Source: Streptomyces sp. NBC_00483 (GTDB taxonomy: Bacteria; Actinomycetota; Actinomycetes; Streptomycetales; Streptomycetaceae). Taken from it: a stretch of 64,000 nucleotides of DNA. A program made the translations under genes and the position numbers. Positions 32,815 to 44,050 of this stretch are shown here, in pieces (position 1 is the stretch's first letter; each line of letters begins with the position of its first letter). The stretch lies in assembly GCF_036013745.1 (NCBI RefSeq), contig NZ_CP107880.1, positions 124,001-188,000 of the forward strand. Direction: 5' to 3'. Under the pieces are notes generated by a model. It was not told where the DNA came from and searched no databases. It saw nothing but the letters and a program-made list of their open reading frames with translations.

Positions 32815-34398
32815 TCACTCCGGTGAGGTGGGGTGGGTGTCGACCTGGATGAGCCGGGGTCCTTCGGTCGCGTTCTTCTTCAACTGCTCGCGCAGGTCGG
32901 CGAGTTCGGTCACGGCGGTGGCGGGCACGCCGTACCCCGCGGCGAGCGCGGTGAAGTCGAGGCCGGGAATCTCGGTGCCCGGCACGTCGGGGGTGTCGAG
33001 CAGCGTCCCGAACCAGCGCAGCGCACCGTACGTGCCGTTGCGCAGGATGAGGAAGGTGACCGGTACCCGGTAGTGGGCGGCGCTCCACAGCGCCGTGATC
33101 CCGTAGTTGGCGGAGCCGTCGCCGACGACCGCGACGACCGGGCGGTCCGGGTCGCCCATCGCCGCGCCGACGGCGGCGGGCAGGCCGAAGCCGAGACCGC
33201 CGGAGGCCGGGAAGAAGTAGGAGCCGGGGCGCCGCAGGTCCATCTGCCGCCACCAGGCGCCGTTGGTGGAGGTCGACTCGACGACGTAGCGGGTGTCGGG
33301 CGGCTGGGTGTCGCGGAGGGCGGCGAAGACTTCCTCGGGGTGGAGGGCTCCGCCGGTGGCGGTGGCGGGTTCGGGCGGGGGTGTGAACTCCCTTGGCCCG
33401 CTTGCCCGTTGTGGCAGCCGGTCCAGCAGCGCCGTCAACACGGGACCCGGATCCGCGACCAGCGCCTCCCCCATCGGTGCGCGGGCCGCGGCGCCCGCGT
33501 CGTCGGTGACCTGGATCAGCCGGGCGCCGTCCGGCAGGTAGGGGCCCGCTACGTGCTGGTGGTAGCGGAAGACGGGCGCGCCGACGACGAGCACCAGGTC
33601 GTGCCCGGCCAGCGCCGACGACACGGAGCCGATTCCGGCGGGCAGCACACCACGCAGCAGCGGATGCCGGTTGGGGAACGGGAGGCGGTGCGGCGAGGGC
33701 GCCACCCACACCGGCAGGTCGAGGTGTTCGGCGCAGGCCACGGCCCGGTCGAAGTACCCGGCCGCGTCGATGTCACCGCCGAGGACGAGCACGGGATTGC
33801 GGGCGGCGCCCACTTCCCTTACGAGGTCGTCGAGTTGCTCCTCGTCCGGGGCGAGCCCGCGGCGCACTCGCCGCTCCAGGACCTCGCAGGCCCCCGGGTC
33901 GACGTCGGCGTCCCAGTCGTCGTACGGCACGGAGAGATAGGTCGGGCGGCGCTGCAACTCGGCTTCGAAGACCGTCTGGGCCAGCGAGCGCGGGACGTCG
34001 GCGGCGCAGGCGGGTTCGGCGGAGTGGCCGACGAGCGGGCGCATCAGCTGCGGGGCGTCGACGTTGGCGAGCATCGCCTCCAGGCCGACGGCGGAGCGCA
34101 CCTGCTGGCCCGCCGTGAGCACCAGTGGCGAGCGCGCGTACACCGCGTTGGTGAGCGCGCCCATCGCGTTGCCGGAACCGGCGGCCGCGTGCAGATTGAC
34201 CAGCGCGGGGCGGCCTGTGGCCTGGGCGTATCCGTCGGCCATGCCGGCGACGACGCCTTCGTGCAGACCGAGGACGTAGCGGAAGGACTCGGGGAGTCCC
34301 GCCAGGAAGGGCAGTTCGTTCGAGCCGGGGTTCCCGAAGATCGTGGTCAGGCCCTGTCGCTCGAGGAACGCGTGGGCGATCCGGCGTGCGGTCGGCAT
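32815..34398 (-). CDS. mdlC: benzoylformate decarboxylase (ThDP enzyme)
   Basis: A 527-residue thiamine-diphosphate enzyme, nearly the 528 residues of the Pseudomonas enzyme. Features: GNPGSNELPFL with Ser26 and Glu28 region, His in LVNLHAAAG (about 69-77), and the ThDP-binding motif GDGSANYGITALWSAAHYRV (about 426-445) ending with FLILRN. It decarboxylates benzoylformate to benzaldehyde in the mandelate pathway. The start has GGAGGAG at optimal distance. It forms an operon with benzaldehyde dehydrogenase; mandelate dehydrogenase is not in the window. Confidence 0.9.
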   Translation of the reverse strand: MPTARRIAHAFLERQGLTTIFGNPGSNELPFLAGLPESFRYVLGLHEGVVAGMADGYAQATGRPALVNLHAAAGSGNAMGALTNAVYARSPLVLTAGQQVRSAVGLEAMLANVDAPQLMRPLVGHSAEPACAADVPRSLAQTVFEAELQRRPTYLSVPYDDWDADVDPGACEVLERRVRRGLAPDEEQLDDLVREVGAARNPVLVLGGDIDAAGYFDRAVACAEHLDLPVWVAPSPHRLPFPNRHPLLRGVLPAGIGSVSSALAGHDLVLVVGAPVFRYHQHVAGPYLPDGARLIQVTDDAGAAARAPMGEALVADPGPVLTALLDRLPQRASGPREFTPPPEPATATGGALHPEEVFAALRDTQPPDTRYVVESTSTNGAWWRQMDLRRPGSYFFPASGGLGFGLPAAVGAAMGDPDRPVVAVVGDGSANYGITALWSAAHYRVPVTFLILRNGTYGALRWFGTLLDTPDVPGTEIPGLDFTALAAGYGVPATAVTELADLREQLKKNATEGPRLIQVDTHPTSPE

Positions 34399-34526
34399 GC
34401 GCAGACTCCTCCTTGACCGGCGGTGATGTGGTTGAGCCTAGAAATAAAGCCGACCGTGATCCAATCAATGTTGCCTACCCGCTTCATAGACAGCATCGAT
34501 AATGGGGGCAACAGACGGGAGCGATC
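34399..34526. promoter_or_regulatory. divergent promoter region of LysR and mdlC
   Basis: The 128-base gap between divergent genes contains an AT-richer patch (about 34440-34505). ATAGACAGCATCGATAAT near 34486-34503 is a plausible LysR T-N11-A site. No second gene fits in this space. Confidence 0.4.
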
Positions 34527-35435
34527 ATGCGGGACTTCGACCTCAACCTCGTACGGACCTTCGTGCTGCTCTACGAGACCCGGAGCGTGACGGCGACCGC
34601 CGAGGCCCTGCACGTGACCCAGCCGACCGTGAGCTATGGGCTGCAGAAGCTGCGCCGCCGCTTCGACGACGAGCTCTTCCGCCGCACAGGCGCGGGGCTC
34701 GCCCCGACGACCACGGCCCGCGCCCTGTACGAGCCGCTGCACCGCGCCCTCTCGGAGATCGATACGACCGTGAGCGGCTCCCGCTCCTTCGACCCGGCGA
34801 CGGCGCGCGCCGCGTTCACCGTGTGCCTGTCCGACCTGGGCGAGGTGGCCCTGCTGCCGCGCCTGATGGCCGCGCTGCCGCGGCAGGCGCCGGGCGCCAC
34901 GCTCACGGTGCGGCCGCTCGACATCCGTGGCGCCGCCGACCAGTTGGGCCGCGGGGAGATCGACGCGTTCATCGCCTCGCCGCTGCTCGGCTCGGCGCGG
35001 GTGGCACGGATCCCGCTGTTCTCCGAGGGATACGTCGCCGTGGTGGCCCGCGACCACCCACGGCTGCGCGGCCGCTCCGTGGACCTGGCCGCGCTCGGCG
35101 CCGAGCAGCATGTGACGGTCTCAGGACCCGCCGGGCACGAGGGGCCGCGCCGCGCCCTGGAGGCGCACGGTCTGCTGCACCGCGTGGTGTTGGACGTGAC
35201 CCGGTTCGCGGGCCTGCCGTACCTCATCCAGGACAGCGAGCTCGTCGCGGTGGCGCCCCGGTTGGTGGCCCGCATGTTCGCCGCCGACCACCGGGTGCGG
35301 CTCCTTGAGCTTCCGATCGACATCGAACCGGCGCAGGTCTCCGTCTACGCCCGCCACGCGCACGCCCGCACTCCGGCGCAGCACTGGCTGGTGGACTTCA
35401 TGCGGGACACGCTGGTCGACGCGACGCAGGCGTGA
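34527..35435 (+). CDS. LysR family transcriptional regulator
   Basis: A 302-residue regulator. The winged helix-turn-helix is at 6-62 (LNLVRTFVLLYETRSVTAT and LHVTQPTVSYGLQKLRRRF), followed by a PBP2-type sensor domain (AFTVCLSDLGEVALLPRL). It is divergent from the mdlC-mdlD operon and should respond to an aromatic acid such as benzoylformate or mandelate. The N-terminal part resembles PcaQ/NahR-type activators. Confidence 0.92.
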   Translation: MRDFDLNLVRTFVLLYETRSVTATAEALHVTQPTVSYGLQKLRRRFDDELFRRTGAGLAPTTTARALYEPLHRALSEIDTTVSGSRSFDPATARAAFTVCLSDLGEVALLPRLMAALPRQAPGATLTVRPLDIRGAADQLGRGEIDAFIASPLLGSARVARIPLFSEGYVAVVARDHPRLRGRSVDLAALGAEQHVTVSGPAGHEGPRRALEAHGLLHRVVLDVTRFAGLPYLIQDSELVAVAPRLVARMFAADHRVRLLELPIDIEPAQVSVYARHAHARTPAQHWLVDFMRDTLVDATQA

Positions 35436-35475
35436 AGCGCGGCGCCCGCCGTGAGGGGCGGGCGCCGTGGTGTTG

Positions 35476-37761
35476 TCAGTCGTTGCGCGCCGTCTCCGGT
35501 CCGGTGATCCGCCGCAGCAGCGGCAACGTGGAGGCGATGACGGCGAGCGAGACGACCATCCCGGCGAGGGTCAGGCCGTAGTAGCCCGGCCCCGGCGCTC
35601 GTATCGAGTAGTCGAACTGCGCCTGGAGGAACAGTTGGGCGGTCAGGAAGCCCAACCCGATGGCAAGCGCCGCGACGATCAGCAGCGGCGCGGCGCTCTC
35701 CAGGAGCACCACCCGGCGCAGGGTGCTCAGCGGCACTCCGCTCAGCCGCAACAGGGCGAAGGGGCGCTTGCGTTCGTTCAGTCCCCCGGCGACGGCGACC
35801 GCCAGGCTGCATCCGGCGATCGGGAAGCTGATCACGATGACGACGGTGGCCAGCTGCCGGTACGCCGCGATGTCGCCCCACCGCTGCCCATAGTCCTCCT
35901 CGACCGTGTACGGCGGCAGTTCGTCCGGGTACGCCGCGGTGAGGAGCGTGCGAACGCGCTCGACCGCCGCGGTGGAGCCGTCCGTCGTCACCATGATCTC
36001 GCTCACCGGCAGGGACTCGAGGCGCTGCGGTTCGATCTTCGCCGCGGGCCAGACTGCGGGCAGGGCCGCCTGGTCCTCGTGCATGCCGAGGCGGGAGAAG
36101 TCCGGTGGGATCGCGGCGGCCCGGGCCCCCTCCGGGCACCTGTTGTGTGCGGGCATCCGTGCCAACTCGGCGCAGGGGACCAGGCCCGCCAGGATCGGCG
36201 GCTCCCCCTTCGGCGGGTGCGGCTCGGCGGGATCCGGTATGCGGAGCGGATTCGTGCGGACCACCATGACGCTCTGGACACCGGGCACGGACTCCAGCTC
36301 CGACCGGGTCGCGGCTGGCAGCGCTGCCGGGGGGTTCCGCGGGGACCCGGACTGCCAGTCGTAATCGCCGACCACCGAGCTGCCGAACGCCACCTTGTTC
36401 TCGGGCACTCCGCTCTCCGCGACCACCGCGGTGATGATTCCGACCGCCGTACTGGTGACACAGAGCGCGAGGACGAGGCCGCTGACCGCGCGGAACCCGG
36501 CCTTCGGGTCGTCCGCGAGGCGCCGCCCCGCGACGAGCAGCGCCGGTCGGCCGGTGAACCGGACAAGCAGCCGCGCCCCGGCCATCGTCAGCCACGGGCC
36601 CGCGAGGACGATGCCGACCAGGATCAGCAGGATGCCGGGGACGAAGGCGAGTATCTGGCCCGAACTGCCGTCGGGAACGCGCCCGATGACCCACCACAGC
36701 TGACCGAGGCCGAGCGCCGCAGGGATGAGCCGCCAGGCCCGTGGCGGCCGGGGCGTGGTCCGGCGGGTCACACCGAGCGGCGATACCCGCACGCGGCGCA
36801 GTGCCACGCGCGACGCGACCGCCGCGGCCACCGGCACACCCACGGCGACGAGCAGCACTTCGGCCGCGCCGAGCGACATGTCCCCGGTGAAGAACGGGGT
36901 ACCGGTCAGGTCGGCGCGCGCCACCAGGGGACGCAGGGCGTACCAGAGGACGAAGCCCACCGCCGTACCGGCGACGGCGGCGACCGCGGACTCGACCGTG
37001 GAGATCAGCGACACCTGTCCTGGTGTCGCGCCGACCAGGCGCATCGCGGCGAAGCGCTGCTCGCGGCGGGCGGCGGCGAGGCGGCTGGCCGTACCGGTCA
37101 GGATCAGCACGGGGAAGATCAGTGCCAGGGCGACCACCGAGAGGATGAGCGCCATGCCCTCGGCGTTGATGCCGGTGGCGACGTCACAGTTGGGACCGCT
37201 GCAGCTGCTGGGTGAGTGGGTCTCGATGGTCGTGACGCGCCGGGCGCCCTCCTTCCCCGCAAGGTCGCCGGGGCGGTGTCCGACCACGACGACGAGCGAG
37301 TCGGGTCCGGGCAGCGCGGACTTCCCGATCGTGCCCGCCCGGCGGCCGGGATAGCGGTCCGCCAGCTCCCCGGCGGGCGTGGCGCGCAGCAGCTCGGCGA
37401 GCGCCGGGGAGACGTAGTACTCGCCGGGGCCCGGGAGGCGTGGCAGGCCCGGTGGCACCGGCGCGTTCGGCCCCGTGGCCGCCACGTCGACACGGCCGAT
37501 GAGCCCGCCGTCGTAGTGGTCGGCCCGCAGCAGCCACCACAGCGGGTCGGCGCCCGCGGCCCGCGCGCTCCTGCTCTGGGTGAACTCGGCGCCGGTGTTG
37601 AGCCAGGCGTTGCGGTCGTTCTGGGTCCGGGTGGCCTGGATGGCGGCGAGTGTGGACAGCAGCAGCGCGACTCCCACCGCCACCGCGGCGGCGATCACGG
37701 TCAGCCGCATCAGCGCCTCGCGGCCGCCCGCGACGGTGAGGCGGAGCGCGAGCCTGATCAT
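35476..37761 (-). CDS. FtsX-like ABC transporter permease
   Basis: A 761-residue permease with an N-terminal span (about 20-42), a large extracytoplasmic domain (43-200), three spans (about 205-225, 250-275, 295-315), an internal membrane region (350-440) and a second extracytoplasmic domain before three C-terminal spans. The C-terminal half carries GGLNERKRPFALLRLSGVPLSTLRRVV, the MacB/FtsX coupling motif. It pairs with the ATPase directly upstream (4-base overlap). Such systems export antimicrobial peptides or lipids, or sense them. Confidence 0.88.
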   Translation of the reverse strand: MIRLALRLTVAGGREALMRLTVIAAAVAVGVALLLSTLAAIQATRTQNDRNAWLNTGAEFTQSRSARAAGADPLWWLLRADHYDGGLIGRVDVAATGPNAPVPPGLPRLPGPGEYYVSPALAELLRATPAGELADRYPGRRAGTIGKSALPGPDSLVVVVGHRPGDLAGKEGARRVTTIETHSPSSCSGPNCDVATGINAEGMALILSVVALALIFPVLILTGTASRLAAARREQRFAAMRLVGATPGQVSLISTVESAVAAVAGTAVGFVLWYALRPLVARADLTGTPFFTGDMSLGAAEVLLVAVGVPVAAAVASRVALRRVRVSPLGVTRRTTPRPPRAWRLIPAALGLGQLWWVIGRVPDGSSGQILAFVPGILLILVGIVLAGPWLTMAGARLLVRFTGRPALLVAGRRLADDPKAGFRAVSGLVLALCVTSTAVGIITAVVAESGVPENKVAFGSSVVGDYDWQSGSPRNPPAALPAATRSELESVPGVQSVMVVRTNPLRIPDPAEPHPPKGEPPILAGLVPCAELARMPAHNRCPEGARAAAIPPDFSRLGMHEDQAALPAVWPAAKIEPQRLESLPVSEIMVTTDGSTAAVERVRTLLTAAYPDELPPYTVEEDYGQRWGDIAAYRQLATVVIVISFPIAGCSLAVAVAGGLNERKRPFALLRLSGVPLSTLRRVVLLESAAPLLIVAALAIGLGFLTAQLFLQAQFDYSIRAPGPGYYGLTLAGMVVSLAVIASTLPLLRRITGPETARND

Positions 37762-38453
37762 GAGACCGCCCGTTCGATGGAGAGCGGTGTCACCCTGCCG
37801 TCGCGAACGATGACCTCCCGGTCGGCGAAGGCGGCGACGCGCGGCTCGTGGGTGACGAGGACGACGGTGGTGCCCTGCTCGCGGGCGGAGCCGACCAGCA
37901 GGTCCATCACCTGTTCACCGGTGAGCGAGTCGAGGGCGCCGGTGGGCTCGTCGGCGAAGAGCACTCGCGGCCTGGCGACCAACGCCCGCGCCAGCGCGAC
38001 CCGTTGCGCCTGTCCGCCCGACAACTCACCGGACCTGCGTCCTTCGAGACCGGCCAGACCGAGCCGCTCGAACCAGCCGCGGGCCTCGCGCAGCGCGGTG
38101 GAACGCCGGCCACGCGCGAGGAGCAGCGGCAGCGCCACGTTCTCCTCGGCCGTCAACTCGGGTACGAGCTGGCCGAACTGGAAGACGAAGCCGAAGCGGT
38201 CGCGGCGCAGCGCGCTGCGTTCGGCCTCCCGCATGGCGTCGATGCGCCGCCCGTCATAGAGGATCTCGCCCTCGTCGGGCACCAGGATTCCCGCGAGGCA
38301 GTGCAACAGCGTCGACTTGCCGGAGCCGCTCGGCCCCGTCACGGCGACGATCTCGCCCTGCGCCAAGGCCAGTTCGGCGCCCCGCAGTGCGGGGGTGCTA
38401 CCGAACGAGAGCACCACGTCGCGTGCTTCGACCAGGCTCGTCACCGCACTCAT
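37758..38453 (-). CDS. ABC transporter ATPase (LolD/MacB-like)
   Basis: A 231-residue ATPase. Walker A is GPSGSGKST (about 38-46), the Q-loop VFQFGQLVPELTAEEN, signature LSGGQAQRVALARALV and Walker B VLFADEPTGALDS are present. The FADEPTGALD form is characteristic of the LolD/MacB/FtsE group. It overlaps both the PadR gene and the permease gene by 4 bases, so all three are one unit. Confidence 0.92.
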   Translation of the reverse strand: MSAVTSLVEARDVVLSFGSTPALRGAELALAQGEIVAVTGPSGSGKSTLLHCLAGILVPDEGEILYDGRRIDAMREAERSALRRDRFGFVFQFGQLVPELTAEENVALPLLLARGRRSTALREARGWFERLGLAGLEGRRSGELSGGQAQRVALARALVARPRVLFADEPTGALDSLTGEQVMDLLVGSAREQGTTVVLVTHEPRVAAFADREVIVRDGRVTPLSIERAVS

Positions 38454-38974
38454 GAGCGCACCTCCGCCGCGAGCGCGCCGAGCCGCGCCACGGTCATGTC
38501 GATCCAGCGCAGGTCGGCTTCGAGGTGGAAGAGACCGTGGTCGGCGAGCAGCCTGTCGACGAGTTCCCCGGTGCGGCGCATCTCGGTCAGCTCGCGCATC
38601 CGGTACATGTGGGCGGCCCGCTGGGTGTCGAGGTACGCCTGGGCGTCCCGCTCCAGGAGCAGAGCGAGGACGACCTTGGTGAACAGCACGGTCTGCAGGT
38701 GCTGTTCGGGGGCGACCGGCTCGACGAGCCAGGCCTCCACCTGCGTGACCCCGCTGTCGGTGATCACATACCGCTTGCGGTCCGGCCCCTCCCCCGGCTC
38801 GGACTCGCCGACCGCCACCTTCCCGTCCCGGGCGAGGCGGCGCAGCGTCGAGTAGACCTGGCCGTAGGGCAGTGGCTTGCCCCGACCGAAGTACGTGTCG
38901 TAGTTCCGCTTGAGGTCATAGCCGTGGCTCGACTCACGTTCGAGGAGCCCGAGGAGCGCCAATGGAACGGTCAT
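38450..38974 (-). CDS. PadR family transcriptional regulator
   Basis: A 174-residue regulator. The PadR winged helix opens LALLGLLERESSHGYDLKRNYDTYFG (split here as LALLGLLERESSHGYDL and KRNYD), then GQVYSTLRRLARDGKVAVGE. The C-terminal helical part includes VVLALLLERDAQAYLD. PadR proteins usually repress the gene next to them; here that is the ABC exporter. A repeated GGTGTATACGCC motif lies directly upstream of its ATG. Confidence 0.92.
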   Translation of the reverse strand: MTVPLALLGLLERESSHGYDLKRNYDTYFGRGKPLPYGQVYSTLRRLARDGKVAVGESEPGEGPDRKRYVITDSGVTQVEAWLVEPVAPEQHLQTVLFTKVVLALLLERDAQAYLDTQRAAHMYRMRELTEMRRTGELVDRLLADHGLFHLEADLRWIDMTVARLGALAAEVRS

Positions 38975-38979
38975 ACCTT

Positions 38980-39017
38980 GGTGTATACGCCGGGTGTATA
39001 CGCCCGGTCAATACGCC
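38980..39017. promoter_or_regulatory. candidate PadR operator with repeated GGTGTATACGCC
   Basis: GGTGTATACGCC occurs at 38980-38991 and 38993-39004, 13 bases apart, and a third partial copy CAATACGCC follows at 39009-39017. Each contains the palindrome GTATAC. It begins 6 bases upstream of the PadR start codon, so binding would autoregulate the operon. Confidence 0.6.
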
Positions 39018-39074
39018 AATGAGCGTGACGCGCCTGCGTCCAACTAACTGATCTTGATGGGAAGTTGAGCGTCC

Positions 39075-39662
39075 TCAGGCCTCTCGGACCGTGTACGGCA
39101 GCGCGTCCACGAGTCCGGCCAGATCCGCCTCGGTCGGCGCGCTCTCGAGAAAGACCACGCGGTACAGCGCGTAGCCGAGCCAGCTGTCGATCACCGCTCC
39201 GGTGTCGAGGCCGGCGGGCAGCTCGCCCCGCGCGATACCGCGCCGCAGCAGTGCGGCCCCCGGTTCGCTCCAGGCCTTGAGGAGGTCCCGCAGCTCCGCG
39301 CGTCCCGCCTCGCCGCGCTCGACGAGCGCACCGGCCACGACGCTCGGGTCACCGAGCAGCGTCAGCGTTCGGACGAGGTCGGCGACGTGCGCCCGCGCGT
39401 CCTCGCGCACGGAGCCGGTGTCCGGCTGCGGGACCGGCGCCAGCTGATCGGTGACGGCCTCGGTGATCACCGCCGCCTTGTTCGGCCACCAGCGGTAGAG
39501 CGTCATCTTGGCGACGCCGGCGCGGGCGGCGATCCGCTCCATCGTGACCTTGTGATACCCGAGCTCGGCGACGAGTTCCCGCGCGGCACGCAGTACCGCC
39601 GCGTGCGCCTGCGGGTCGCGGTAGCGCCCGCGCCTGGGCCGGGGAGCCGTCGACTCGTCCAT
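39075..39662 (-). CDS. TetR family transcriptional regulator
   Basis: A 195-residue repressor with an N-terminal TetR helix-turn-helix (VTMERIAARAGVAKMTLYRWW, shown in parts: VTMERIAARAG, then VAKMTLYRWWPNKAAVI) and a C-terminal TetR_C-type domain (LVRTLTLLGD to the end). It is divergent from the SDR gene and likely represses it; a shared palindrome supports this. Confidence 0.92.
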   Translation of the reverse strand: MDESTAPRPRRGRYRDPQAHAAVLRAARELVAELGYHKVTMERIAARAGVAKMTLYRWWPNKAAVITEAVTDQLAPVPQPDTGSVREDARAHVADLVRTLTLLGDPSVVAGALVERGEAGRAELRDLLKAWSEPGAALLRRGIARGELPAGLDTGAVIDSWLGYALYRVVFLESAPTEADLAGLVDALPYTVREA

Positions 39663-39693
39663 GCCTCACTCCGATCCCGCATGTGGGAATTTC

Positions 39694-39713
39694 TAGACAG
39701 TACGTATCGTCTA
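39694..39713. promoter_or_regulatory. TetR operator palindrome
   Basis: TAGACAGTACGTATCGTCTA has arms TAGAC and GTCTA and a central TACGTA. The 20-base palindrome is almost perfect and lies between the divergent TetR and SDR genes, 31 bases from the TetR start and 63 from the SDR start. Confidence 0.75.
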
Positions 39714-39776
39714 AGAATAGTGACAGGCCCGTCGGGCGACGGCGGACCGCGACACAGTCCCCTCAGGAGGTCCGCG

Positions 39777-40562
39777 ATGAACAACAGGTTCGACGGCAAG
39801 GTCGTCCTCATCACCGGTGGCGGCTCTGGCCTCGGCAGGTCCGCCGCGCTGCGGGTCGCGGCCGAGGGCGCGAAGCTGGCGCTCGTCGACGTGAACGCGG
39901 AAGGGCTCGCGCAGAGCGCGGCCGATATCGAGACGGCCACGCCGGGCGCCGAGGTGCTGACGCTCACCGCCGATGTCAGCGACGAGGCGGAGGTCACGCG
40001 CTACGTGGCCGAGACCACACGGGCCTACGGCCGGATCGACGCCTTCTTCAACAACGCGGGCATCGAGGGCAAGCAGAACCTCACCGAGGAGTTCGGCAGC
40101 GACGAGTTCCAGCGCGTCGTCGACATCAACCTGCGGGGCGTCTTCCTCGGCCTCAAGCACGTCCTCGCCGTCATGCGCGAGCAGGGCAGCGGCACCGTCG
40201 TGAACACCGCCTCGGTGGGCGGCATCCGCGGTGTGGGCAACCAGTCCGGTTACGCGGCCGCCAAGCACGGCGTCGTCGGCCTGACCCGCAATTCGGGAGT
40301 GGAGTACGGCCGCTTCGGCATCACGGTGAAGGCCATCGCGCCCGGCGCGATCATGACGCCCATGGTCGAGGGCTCGCTCAAGCAGCTCGACCCGGTGAAC
40401 TGGGAGGAGGCCGGCCGCCAGTTCGTCAGCACCAACCCGATGAAGCGCTTCGGGCGCCCCGAGGAGGTCGCCAACCTGGTGGCCTTCCTCCTCTCCGACG
40501 AGGCGCCCTTCATCAACGCCACGGTCGTCCCGATCGACGGCGGCCAGTCCGAGCAGTACTGA
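39777..40562 (+). CDS. short-chain dehydrogenase/reductase
   Basis: A 261-residue classical SDR. The cofactor motif is TGGGSGLGRSAA (about 14-25), the catalytic residues are in SVGGIRGVGNQSGYAAAKHG (Tyr-x3-Lys), and NNAG is at about 89-92. Asp at the end of strand 2 (ALVDVNAEG) favours NAD over NADP. The C-terminal PIDGGQSEQY is normal. AGGAGG precedes ATG 39777. The substrate is unknown; it is the likely target of the divergent TetR. Confidence 0.9.
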   Translation: MNNRFDGKVVLITGGGSGLGRSAALRVAAEGAKLALVDVNAEGLAQSAADIETATPGAEVLTLTADVSDEAEVTRYVAETTRAYGRIDAFFNNAGIEGKQNLTEEFGSDEFQRVVDINLRGVFLGLKHVLAVMREQGSGTVVNTASVGGIRGVGNQSGYAAAKHGVVGLTRNSGVEYGRFGITVKAIAPGAIMTPMVEGSLKQLDPVNWEEAGRQFVSTNPMKRFGRPEEVANLVAFLLSDEAPFINATVVPIDGGQSEQY

Positions 40563-40770
40563 CGGGGCCTCCCTGCGTCACATACCGGCGGATCGGCGCC
40601 GCCGTCCACGTCGGCCGGCACCGGTCCGCGGGTACAGCGCCCGCGAGTGGCGAAAGTCTCCGGCTCCTCAACCCCACCCCGGATGTACCCACGTCACCTG
40701 ATCGACGTAGGGTCCCCTTTTGTTCACCCGCAGGGTGACATCAAGACCTCGACGACCAGGAGCTCTTCCC

Positions 40771-41259
40771 GTGCCCGCACCGTCCACTGCCCCGGCGCCC
40801 ATCTACGACCGACTCGTCGACGAGCACGGTGATGTGCTCGCCGACGCGCGTGAGGCCGCGCACAAGGCCGAGCGCACCGCGGAAGGCGTGCTCGACTTCG
40901 GGCACGCGGAGGCCCCCCAGACCCACCAGGCTCCCCAGGCCCCGCAGTCCTTCCAGGGCTCGCAGTCCCTCCAGGGCCAGCAGGCCCCCCAGGCCGCCGC
41001 CCTCGACCAGGCGCAGGCGCCGCAGGGTCAGCAGTCCCCGCAGGGTCAGCAGGCACAGCACGGTCAGCAGAACCCGCAGGGTCAGCAGGCCCAGCACGGT
41101 CAGCAGAACCCGCAGGGTCGGCAGAACCCGCAGGCCCCCCAGGGCCAGCACGCACCCCAGGGCCAGCAGGCACCGCAGGGACAGCACGCACCCCAGGCAC
41201 CGCACTTCCCCCAGGCCCCTCAGGCCCAGCAGTCCCCCGCCCCGACGCAGGAGGGCTGA
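40771..41259 (+). CDS. Gln/Pro-rich repeat protein
   Basis: A 162-residue protein. The first 45 residues are ordinary and probably helical (YDRLVDEHGDVLADAREAAH, then KAERTAEGVLD). The rest is a low-complexity tract of PQ-rich repeats, built from units like APQGQQ and from a duplicated 36-base unit QGQQAQHGQQNP at 41041-41112. No signal peptide or membrane span is evident. AGGAG lies 8 bases before GTG 40771. The function is unknown; the tract may be disordered and prone to phase separation. A TCACCC/GGGTGA inverted repeat lies about 35 bases upstream. Confidence 0.7.
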   Translation: MPAPSTAPAPIYDRLVDEHGDVLADAREAAHKAERTAEGVLDFGHAEAPQTHQAPQAPQSFQGSQSLQGQQAPQAAALDQAQAPQGQQSPQGQQAQHGQQNPQGQQAQHGQQNPQGRQNPQAPQGQHAPQGQQAPQGQHAPQAPHFPQAPQAQQSPAPTQEG

Positions 41260-41308
41260 CCGCGACCGCGGCCGGTCAGGACCCTCCCGGTCGGTCGGCG
41301 GCGCCCGG

Positions 41309-43702
<2,394 letters not shown>

Positions 43703-43925
43703 CATGTCTCCATCGTCCGGGGCCGCCATTGGGAGTGCTCGGCGCCGCCTGTTTCGCATCGGTGTGTTCGATTGTCGCCGTCCGCACGGCCCCCGCCACC
43801 TCAATCGGTGAACACGCCGGGGGTGACCTGCCGACGGCTCCGCCATCCGTCTGTGAGGCTATCGAGCACCACTGACAACCCGGTGTTGCACGACTCTCCC
43901 CTGGTCACGACCCTGTGCACACCTA

Positions 43926-43955
43926 TTGACTGATATTCAAACTCGTCGGTAGCTT
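43926..43955 (+). promoter_or_regulatory. candidate housekeeping promoter for the SGNH gene
   Basis: TTGACT (43926-43931), 18 bases, then TAGCTT (43950-43955) match the HrdB-type consensus. The gene starts 95 bases later. The 348-base gap from 43703 to 44050 holds no coding frame I can support. Confidence 0.55.
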
Positions 43956-44050
43956 CAACTACCGGCGCGCTGAACCCCCTTGCCTCACACGGAACTTGGC
44001 CATGCCCCGGCCCGGTTCCGCAGGTTCCGAATGCTTCGAAGGAGCATCAG

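Noticed and set aside
41041..41112. 36-base direct repeats as a CRISPR array
   Set aside because: They lie inside a reading frame, have no spacers and encode repeated Gln/Pro peptides.
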